NCBI GenBank assembly: GCA_026770575.1
Contig: MU657212.1
Coordinates: forward strand, 287,610-324,993
DNA: 37,384 nucleotides
Direction: 5' to 3'
Source: Pelagophyceae sp. CCMP2097
Lineage: Eukaryota > Sar > Pelagophyceae
The notes beneath the pieces were generated by a model. The model was not told the origin of the DNA. It made no database searches and saw only the letters and a program-made list of their open reading frames with translations. Shown one piece after another: positions 20,438 through 29,115 of the stretch. The position numbers were made by a program, and so were the translations under genes. The stretch's first letter is position 1. Each line of letters begins with the position of its first letter.

Positions 20438-20947
20438 TGCCGCCCGCGACCGCGCAGACCCCCTGAATGATTGAACCACCCCCGACTTTGCCCGATTCCG
20501 TAGCGCGATAGTACGATTGTATACTTTTAAGAAACCCCACTTGACCTCGTAGACGCCACACTCTTGCTAGCATCCTCCTAGGACGAAACGCGGCTCCATC
20601 GGCCGGTCGACAGAGACAATCTCGTCACTCGGGAGATTCCAGAAAATTCTAGAAAGACTGTCACGCACCTGTGCGCCTGAAAACTCAAAAATCTCTCTAT
20701 CGAGATCTCTTTGCGTCTGTCAGCCGCAGCCGAAACGGGATTTGAGAATCTTTGATTTTCAAATCCTCGGGGCGTGCAGGCACGTGAAAAAGCCTGTCTG
20801 ATTTTTTTCAAATCCACAGTTTCAGCGATCGCTTCGCGTGGCCGCATGCGCGCACCGAGACCTCGGGCCCTCTGGTGGTGGTGATCCGGGCCGGTTCGAG
20901 GGTTCGCCGTCGAGGAAGCCACCGCCGGGGTTTGTTTGGCCTTTGGC
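20438..20947. other. intergenic region with small hairpin
   Basis: A 510-bp spacer between two same-strand genes. It is A/T-richer than its surroundings. A hairpin GGATTTGA...TCAAATCC spans 20738-20766, with related CAAATCC motifs at 20811, and short inverted pieces around TTCCAGAAAATTCTAGAAAG at 20637. No gene is supported; the SEC6 promoter should be in its last part. Confidence 0.45.
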
Positions 20948-23798
20948 ATGGTGTTTTCGCTGTCGGACGCGGCCTTTGTCGAGAGCGTCGACGAGGCGGC
21001 GCTGGAGCAGCTGCGAAGCCGCGCGCGCGCGGCGAAGCAGCGCGCCGTCTCCGCGATCCTGGCGCGCGTCGAGGACGACGCGCTGCCGCTCGACGCCATC
21101 GAAGACCTCACGCTCAAGTACGAGCGCCAGTGAGTCGGCAGCGACGACGCGGGGCGGCGTCGACGCTGCCGCGCGTAGGCGCGACGCGGCGAACGCGTCG
21201 CTGCGCGTGCTGGTGGAGCAGCGCGCGGCGGCGGCCGCGCGGTCGACGACGCAGCTCTCGGCGGCCAACGCCGCGGCGACGCGCATCGACGCCGAGCTGC
21301 ACCGCATGCGCGGCGTCTCCGCCGAGGCCAAGGAAGCGCTGGCCCTCTTCCCGCGCGCCCAGCTCGACGAGGCGCACACGGCGCTGCGCAACCTCAGGTC
21401 GCTCCTTTCCCTCGTCGACTTTTACAGTAGCATCCCCGAGCGCTGCGCGACGCTGCGCGCGGACCTGCAGCGCGACGCGGGAAGGCTCAAGGACGTGTAC
21501 AAAAAAGCCATGGAGCTCGAGATCTGGCGGTCCGCGCTGCAGCGCGAGGTGCTCATAGCGGGCAACCAAACGCGCATGCGCGACGGCGAGCTGCAAAAGC
21601 GAGGTGCGGCGCGGGCGCCGGCGGGCGCGCCGCAGGGCGTTGTGTACGACGCGGCGGAGCTCGGCGCGCTGGCGAAGATTCTCGGGTCGCACTTTGCGGC
21701 CGTGTCTCTGCTGGTGCACGACGTCTTCGAGCGCGTCCACGCGGTCCTCGACATCGAGCTGCTGCCGCTGGCCGCCGACGAGCCGCAGCGCGTCGTCGCG
21801 GCCGCCGAGGTCGTAGAGATGCACGACGTGCTCCAGCGGCGCCTCGTGAGCGACGCACGCGCGGACGCCGCGCGGTTCGGCGACGACGCAGACGACGCCG
21901 AGGAGCGGCTGCGCGCCACCGTCGTCGGCGCGGCGGCGCGGCAGGACGCCCTGCGGCGCGTCTACGACGGCGCGCGGCGCACGGCGGCGTCGGAGTTTGC
22001 GACTATGCAGATGCGACTCGTCGACGACGGCCACTCCGCAGTCTCGGCCCAGCTCGGCGCGGCGACGCGCCTCGTCGTGGGCCTCAACGCGGCGCGGCGC
22101 GACGCCGCGAACTGCGTCCCGCCGGGCTGGTGCCTCTTGCGCCTGGTGCGCGTGGCGTACGAGGACCACGTCCATAGACAGCTCTCGCCTCTCTGGGACG
22201 GCGCCGACAAGCGTGGAGAGCTCGACGTCGCCGAGCTCATGCAGGTCGCCGAGTGGCTCGACTACTACAACACGCTGGTTGCCGAGGTCGACGCGGCGCC
22301 GGAAGACGGCGGCGAGGCTGAAGCGTTTTACGACGCGAGCGGCGGGCCCGCGCCGCTGCTGCCCTGCGGGCCCGCGGCGCGCTTCGAGCGCGGCGCGGCG
22401 CGGCTGCGGGACGAGTACTTGGACCGCATCGTCTCGCAGGTCGGCGTCTGGTTCGAGACGATTCGCGCCAAGCCGGCGACTCTGCGACCGCTCGAGGACG
22501 GCCGACTCACGACCACACGGCCAGAAGACATGTTCCAGATCGTCAACGTCCAGATCGCAGTGGCGCGCGAGCACGCCGCGCGCGCCGCGCTCGCCTCGAC
22601 GGCGGCCGACGCCGCCGGCGCCGCGTCGCAGGGCCAGCACGTGGCGACTGTCGTGCTGCGCTGCCTCGAGGAGCTCCGAGCAGACGCGCAGCGGTCCGCC
22701 GAGCGCGTCGACGCGTGCGCTTATGCAGTCGACGTCTACATGTCGTCGGGCAGCGGCGCGGCGCGGCTCGACGTCCGCGCGCCGTCGCTCGACGCCGTCG
22801 CCGTCGACGACGACGCCGACGGCGCTCCCGACGCTTCCCCCGCCGCCGACGTTTCCGAAAACGCGCCGCCGAACCTCGAGGTCGAGGTGCTGTGCAGCAT
22901 CGCCAACGATGCTTTGCGCGTGCAGGAGCGGTGCGAGGAGTTGCTGGAGGCTTTGGGCCGGCCGTTCCAGGCGTCGCCGGCCCTCGACGCGCCGTCGCTG
23001 CGCGCCCTCGAGGCGGTGACGCAGGACATCGTCGCCGACTACGGCGAGCTCGCCGTGCGCGCCTGCGCGGCGGCGGCGGCGGCGCCCTTTGTCGACCTCA
23101 GGGACGCCGTCTTCGCCGAGTACGGCGATTCCGCCCTCTTCTCAGAGGCGTGGCAGGGCGAGGCGGCGGCGCCGATGCAGGTCGCTTTGGGGACTTTGGA
23201 CGACTACTTTGCAGACTTGCGTTCTTGGCTCCCAGAAATGCTCTTCGCCAAGCTCGCGCGCGAGGCGTTCGAGCGCCTCGTGCGCTGCTACGTCGAGGCG
23301 CTGCTGCGGTCCAGGGTCGAGATCTTGGACGCGGACCACTTTGCGCAGCTCCTCTTCCGGGACCAGAACCAGATCCTGGAGCACTTTTTTCCGCTCTTTG
23401 CGCAGGACCCCGCGCTGGCGGCGGCGGGGCTGCGCGACGCCGCGGCGCTGGCGGGGAGGTTGGCCGTGCTCCGCGATTTGGCGACGGTCATCACATGCAC
23501 GCCGCCCGACGTGCCGCGCGACGCCGTCGAGGCGCTGGTCAAGGACTTTGGCCCCGACGCCGCTGACGCCGCCCTCGCCCTATTCCAGCGGCATCCGCTC
23601 TGCGCGCAGTCCCGCGCGCTCGCCGCCGCCACAAAGGCCGCAATCGTCGAAATCGCGGGCGACCTCGCAGACGAGCAGCGGAACGCGCCGCCGCGCGGCG
23701 CCGAGCGGTTCTGCATGCCGGGAAAGGTCTCAAACGCCGTGAAACGCCGTCCCTCGCTCTTCCGCTCACCCCCTGCCGCCAACCTGAACAACGGCTGA
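20948..23798 (+). CDS. SEC6: exocyst complex subunit SEC6 (EXOC3)
   Basis: Exons 20948-21129 and 21179-23798 with a 49-nt GTGAGT...GTAG intron that splits a Gln codon (KYERQ|RDAANAS); 933 aa. SEC6 is a core subunit of the exocyst, which tethers secretory vesicles to the plasma membrane before SNARE fusion. Evidence is the family order: N-terminal coiled coil (VDEAALEQLRSRARAAKQRA), the LRSLLSLVDFYSSIPERCATL segment equivalent to the vertebrate LKNIFSVPEIVRET region, KAMELEIW, the central CVPPGW...YEDHVHRQL and ELMQVAEWLDYYN, and the C-terminal domain with WLPEMLFAKLAREAFERLV, RCYVEALLRSR and a final helical block with PPDVPRDAVEALVKDFGPDA matching the SEC6 end. An insert rich in Asp/Ala lies near residue 620. 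The true ATG is 20948. It stands alone, upstream of a secreted RCC1-repeat gene on the same strand. Confidence 0.82.
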
Positions 23799-23972
23799 AA
23801 GACGCCCTAAGAATGAAAACGCGAAGCGGGCCCAGAATCGCGGACGGACGTCCAGACGCGGAAGACGTGCGCTTCGCCTGCCCTGGAGCCGCGCCGACGT
23901 TTGATCAATGATCATGATTGATTAAATTGAATATCGCCAAAAAGTCGTATATCGCCAAAAGTCCGGTGGACG

Positions 23973-25436
23973 ATGGCCATGCGGCTCTTCGTGCTATGCG
24001 CGTGCTTGGCGTCCATCGCGGGGCAGGCCGGGGACGCGGCCGACGATGTAGCCGGGGATGTGGCAGCCGACGCGACGGCCGAGGCCGACGCGCCGGCCGC
24101 AGCGGCTCGCGACCTCCCTGCCGGCTTCGAGAGCTCGCCGCCGGGCAGCTCCGTCTCCGCCGGGTGCGTCTTCGGCCGCGCGGCCGTGCGCGACGTTTGA
24201 AGTAGGCACTTCCACACGTGCGCGCTCCGCTACATGCCCGGCGCCGAGTTTGGCGGTGCGCGGCGGCGGGCGGCGCGGCGCGCTTGTGACGGCGCGGCGC
24301 AGGCGCGGCGCACTGCTGGGGCATGGACGAGTTCCTGCAGGTCTCCAAGGCGCCGTCGGACCAGTTTGTGCAGATCTCAGCAGGGCACTTCCACACGTGC
24401 GGCATCACAGTCTCCGAGACGGTCCGTCCAGCCCCGCGCGACGGCGCCACACGCCCCTTTCGTAGATCGCGTGCTGGGGCGACGGCCGCGAGGAGCTTTA
24501 CCGGCCCGTCGGGCTTTTTCAACAGGTCTCCGCCGGCGGCCACCACTCGTGCGTCGCACGAGCCGCCGCGCGTGCCCCTTGCCGCGGCAGGGGTGTCTCG
24601 CGACGCGTCCGCGCCAGGTGCGGTTTGACCAAGGACGGCGAGGCGCGGTGCTGGGGCCAGGACCACCGGTCGGGGTGCACCAAGCCGCCCCGGGGCCGCT
24701 TTTCGCAGGTCGGCGCGGGAGACGGCTTCAGCTGCGGCCTGCGTCCCACGGGCGCTTTGGAGTGCTGGGGGAGCAACGACCGCGGCGAGGCCGCACCGCC
24801 GCGGGGCCGCTTCGTCCAACTGGCAATCTCGACGTCGTCGCGCCACGGCTGCGCCGTCACGTACGAGAACAACGACGTCGTCTGCTGGGGCGAGAACCGA
24901 AAGGGAGAGGCGCCGCCGCGGCTTGCGGGGCCCTTGGCGCAGGTCGCAGTGGGATACAAGACCACGTGCGTCATCACAGTGAGTCGCCTTCCTTTGGACC
25001 CCGCACCTCCATCAACGGCGCCTCTCGGTCCGTCGAACGATGTTCCCAACGGCGACGCGTAGGGCGACGGCCGACACGTCGTGCGTCCCGGCGAACTCCG
25101 ATTCGCGTTTTGTCTGACGCACCCTTCCCAACGCTGAGTTAGGACTGCTACGGCTCTGCATCGCGATATTTCAACACGCGCGATAAGCACGCGGTGCGCC
25201 TCGCCTTCTCCTCTCCGACGGCCAGAGAGACGTGTCGTAGGCCGCCGCGTTTGGGCCGGATGGTCGGCAGTGGGAAGAGGTCTCCGTCGGACGAGACCAC
25301 ATCTGCGCCGTCGATTCAGAAGGTCCGTCCACTGCGCGGCGCGCGCCCGCGCGACCGCCGACTAGGCGAGCTCTTCTGCATGGGCCAGCCGCTCATCACC
25401 GCGAAAGACGTGCCAAAAGGATTTGTCGTCGCGTGA
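23973..25436 (+). CDS. secreted RCC1-like (RCC1_2) repeat protein, eight exons
   Basis: Exons 23973-24163, 24206-24255, 24303-24421, 24466-24548, 24618-24978, 25143-25193, 25241-25322 and 25366-25436; 335 aa. Every join is in phase and rebuilds the repeat pattern VSAG-HxC-CWG. Signal peptide MAMRLFVLCACLASIAGQAG is followed by an Ala/Asp-rich spacer. Repeats: VSAGHFHTCALRYMPGAEF with GGAAHCWG, QISAGHFHTCGITVSE then IACWGDGREEL, QQVSAGGHHSCGLTKDGEAR and CWGQDH, VGAGDGFSCGLRPTGALECW, STSSRHGCAVTYENNDVVCW, VAVGYKTTCVITDCYGSAS, and VSVGRDHICAVDSEGELFCM. A propeller-like binding fold outside the cell or in the secretory system is likely; the ligand is unknown. Introns are 42, 47, 44, 69, 164, 47 and 43 nt, four with GTGCG donors. 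Its stop is 119 bp from the opposing ISE2-like gene's stop. Confidence 0.85.
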
Positions 25437-25555
25437 AGGCACCTCTGTAATCTCCGCAAAAGTGCCTCGTCGCCGCAGTCTAATCCGATGCCTCCGCCGC
25501 GGTCCGCCGTCGTCGCGGGCGTTGCAGCGGCAAAGGGTCGAATGAGAAAATTATA

Positions 25556-28500
25556 TCACCTTTGAGCCGACTCCATAGCGTCCTCGTCCTCGTCGTCGTC
25601 GTCGTCTTCGTCGTCTTCGTCGTCCTCATCTTCGGTGGCGGTCGCGTTGATCAGCGGCGCGAAGTCGTCCTGGACGGGGGCGCGGTCGAGCGCGCGCGCG
25701 GCGTCCCTTGCTGCGGCGCGCAGGACAGACCCCGACTTTGGCGGCAACAGCGCCAGGTCGAGGCCCCCGATGGAACGCAAGAGGTCGAGCCTGCGGCACG
25801 CGCGCGGTGAGGGACCCGTCGCGGGCACTGAAGCATGCGAGCTCCCGCCCGCACGACGCACGTGCGCCGGAAGAGGCGGATCAGGTCGCCGTGATCGAGT
25901 GCTGTCGACTCGGATATCTCGGACCTAGCGAGGGCCGTGAATGCGGTTTCCTCGGCGTGCATCGAGCCTCGGATGCCGCTCCCCGGCGTTTCTGCGGTCC
26001 GACGCTCCCTCGCGGGCGCCGTCGCCCACCACTCGCAGCCGTCTGCAAACGACTCTACGATGCCGGCGAGGCGGTCGTCGATGCGGATGGGGATGTCGTC
26101 CAAGTCGAGGCCGTGGCGCAGCTGCGACTCTGCGAGGGGCTCTGCGACGTCGTCCCATACCAAGTCCGTCGCCGCGGAGACGCGCGGCGACGCGTCGTAC
26201 GCCGTGCGGATCTCGCCTAGAAAGGCGTGTGAAGGGGCGCACCCGGGGATCACGCGTCTCTCGGTATTCATCGGGCCTCTCCGCGGACGACTTTGTCAGC
26301 GCCGTCCTCCCGGTCACGTTCCGGGTCTGCCGAAGGCCTTCGCCGACGCGGCATCTTCACGGCCCTCGCGGACGTCGCAGACGAGCGTCGAGACGAGGGC
26401 TGCGAACTCTGCGGCGGAGCCGTCGCGCGCCGTGGTCGCAAAGGCCTCGTGGTGCACGGCGAGGGCCACGAGGAGTTCGTTTTCACCGTTCAGCGCCGCA
26501 ACAAGTTCGCCGAATCTGGTCACGCGCGGCTGGTCGCCCGGCGTCAAAGCGCCGTGGTCGCCGAGGACCCCGCACACGGCCGTGAACGCGCGCCACGCCG
26601 GCGGCACCGAATCGCCCGCGCGGGGCGGCGCGCCGTCGTCTTGCTGCCTGCGGCTCGCCACGCGCTCGGCGCGGCCGGCGCGCTGCAGCTCGTCGTACAG
26701 CAATTCGACTTCCTCGTAATCAGCTTCGTCGATCTTGGCGACGACGCTGGCGAGGCAGAGGTCCGTGGCCTTTTGCAGGGCTTTCAACTCGCGCGCCACG
26801 ATGTTGTCCGGCGTCCGCGCGTCGGCGACCAGCGCCACCGCCGCTTTTTTCACGTCGTCGCGCCGCGAGGAAAGTCTACGGTAGCGCCTGACGTCGTCGC
26901 TCGAGACGCCGACGCGAGCCTCCAATGCGCGCCACGCCTCGCGCACGGACTGGAGCGGTCTGGCCGGCGCGCGCTCGGTGTCGTCCGAAACCTCGGTGGC
27001 GCCGTCGTCTTCTTTGCCGCGCCTCTTCTGGGCGAGGAGGTACGACCCAAACGACCGCTCGACGAGGGTGCGGCACTTCTCCAGAGTGCCGTGCGTCCGG
27101 AGCAGGGCGCAGGCCATGCCGTACGTCGAGCGGAACCGCGACCGCACGGGCTCGACGTCTGCCAAGAGCATCCTGCGGGCTCTCTCCGGGCCCTCGTCGC
27201 GGAACCGCGACCGCATGATTACCACCGACCCGGCGTCGTCGAGGCCGCGGCGGCCCGCGCGGCCCGCCATCTGCAGGAGCGACGCCGTCGTCAAAGGCAC
27301 GATCATGCCCTTGTCGCCTCTTTTTGAGAGGGCGGTGATGACCGTCGTGCGCGCGGGCAGATTCACGCCGGCGGCGAGCGTCTCCGTCGCGAAGCAGCAC
27401 CGGACCAAACCCGCGCGGAAGAGCTCCTCGATGAGCGCCTTGTGCTGCGGGAGCAGGCCAGCGTGGTGCGCGGCGACGCCTTTATCGAGCAGTGCGAGAC
27501 GCCGCTGTTCGGACACCAAAGCCGCCGCCTGCGGGTTCGCCTCGCGCCACCGCGCCACGCGCAAGCGGACGTCGACCTTTTGCGCCTCGGTCAGCAGCGC
27601 CACCGACGCGCGCCCGAGCTCCTCGGCGGATGCGTCGCAGCCGTTGCGCGAAAAGGCAAAGAAGATGGCCGGCAACATGTCTCGCTTCTTCAGCTCGCGC
27701 GCCAGGGAAGGCGCCGACATCGGGCCGCTCTCGACGACGGCGTCGGCGCGCCTGCGGCCGGCGTCGTTCGAGGCCGCGCCGCGGCCCTTTTCGCGCTTCT
27801 TGCGAGCGAATTCGTTGTCCCCAGGGCCCTTTTGCAAATTGGCTCGCTCCAAATCCGGGTTGAGCATGAGTCTCTTGCGCGCGCGGGCGCGCGTGCCGCC
27901 CGACTGCGGGGACGCCAGCCTTGCGCGGTCGCGCGCCTCGGCCTCGGACCCCGGGCCGACGTCGGCCGAGCGGAAGAGCGGCTTGACGCCAGTCGCCGCG
28001 TCGGCGTAGGCGTAGCGCAGCGGGACGGGGCGAAAGTCCGACTCGACGACGTCCGTCGGGCCGTGGATGGCCTCGAGCCAGCCGCTGATTTCATCAGTGT
28101 TGCTCGCTGTTGCCGACAGAGCGACGATGCGGGCCGACTTGGGGCACGAGATCAAGCTCTCCTCCCAGACAGTGCCGCGCTGCGGGTCGTTGATGTAATG
28201 AAACTCGTCGAAGACGACGGCGAAGACGCCGCGCCACGGCTGCCCGTCGAGCGTGCGGCCCTTGCCCGCGCTCGGTACGCTGTCGACAGGGTCGGCGAGG
28301 ACTGAAGTGCCGTCGTCGCTCTCGTAGAGCATGTTTCGAAAGACTTCAGTCGTCATCACGACGATGGGCGCGTCGCGGTTGATGCCGGTGTCGCCCGTAG
28401 AGAGGCCGACGTTTGCGGAGCCAAACGCCGCGGAAAAGTCGGAAAACTTTTGGTTCGACAGCGCTTTCAGAGGCGTCGTATAGAGCACGCGCTGGCCGCG

Positions 28501-29018
28501 CGCCAGAGCGTAGACGATGGCCAGCTCGCCGACGACGGTCTTGCCCGACCCCGTCGGTGCCGAGACGACGACGTTGCGGCCGCGCCGGATCGACCGCAGA
28601 GCCGCGAGCTGGAACTCGTCCAGAGCAAAGGGAAACGCCTAGCGCGGAGACGGCTCGAAGAGGGCCACCCCGTCCATCCCGAGCCGCCGGGCTTGCCACG
28701 CACCGCGCCGTAGAGTTCGTCTGGGACGTCGTCCTCGTGGCCGAAAAACGCCGCCGCTTCTCGCAAAAGCTCGACCACGCGCGGCGTGCCCGCGGCCGCG
28801 CGCATGGCGTCGGACCACCACGCGTCCACCGCCGGCGCGTCCTCCGCCGCGGGCCCGTCATCGTCGCTGTCCACCGTCGCGAACGCGTCGTCGGCAAACG
28901 AGACGGCGGTGTCGCCCTCAAAAGAGGCCACGGGCGCTAACGCCCGCCGTTTTCCGAACGCGCCGCGCGACGCCAGGGCCGCCGCCCCCGGGACCCAAAC
29001 CCATTGCAGCAAACGCAT
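25556..29018 (-). CDS. ISE2-like DExH-box RNA helicase, probably plastid
   Basis: Exons 29018-28704, 28638-26361, 26216-26030, 25924-25862 and 25790-25556; 1025 aa. Plant ISE2 is a chloroplast RNA helicase of the SKI2/MTR4 class needed for plastid RNA processing. Visible: N-terminus MRLLQWVWVPGAAALASRGA (presequence-like), LDEFQLAALRSIRRGRNVVV, motif I SAPTGSGKT, YTTPLKALSNQKF, motif II as DEFH in VVFDEFHYIND, RGTVWEESLI, SAT, AAHHAGLLPQHKALIEELF, FATETLAAGVNLPARTTVI and the motif VI block QMAGRAGRRGLDD. The C-terminal DSHCT-like domain is rebuilt by splicing: RIDDRLAGIVESFADGCEW, then SEISESTALDHGDLIRLFRR, then TLDLLRSIGGLDLALLP, and an acidic tail (EDEDDEDDEDDDDD). The 105-nt and 144-nt introns are multiples of three; the 144-nt one is the least certain. 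It is divergent from TTC27. Confidence 0.88.
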
Positions 29019-29115
29019 CGGCGCGGCCCGAGCGAAGCTAAGTACGTTTGCGCGGGTTTCCCGACCTCGCAATCGGGTCGATTCGCCGGCGATAGCTTCT
29101 TACGGGATCCGCGCC
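29019..29115. promoter_or_regulatory. 97-bp bidirectional promoter, ISE2-like / TTC27
   Basis: Only 97 bp separate the two opposed start codons, so both transcripts must start in a shared compact region or inside each other's leader. The sequence contains an inverted pair CCGACCTCGCAATCGGGTCG (29062-29081) but no TATA box that I can see. Confidence 0.55.

Noticed and set aside
26281..27327. Long plus-strand frames antisense to the helicase
   Set aside because: High GC content leaves antisense frames open; they are rich in Arg/Ala and show no motif.
28786..29115. Upstream extension of the TTC27 frame
   Set aside because: It is the antisense shadow of the helicase first exon; the acidic N-terminus at 29116 is the natural start.
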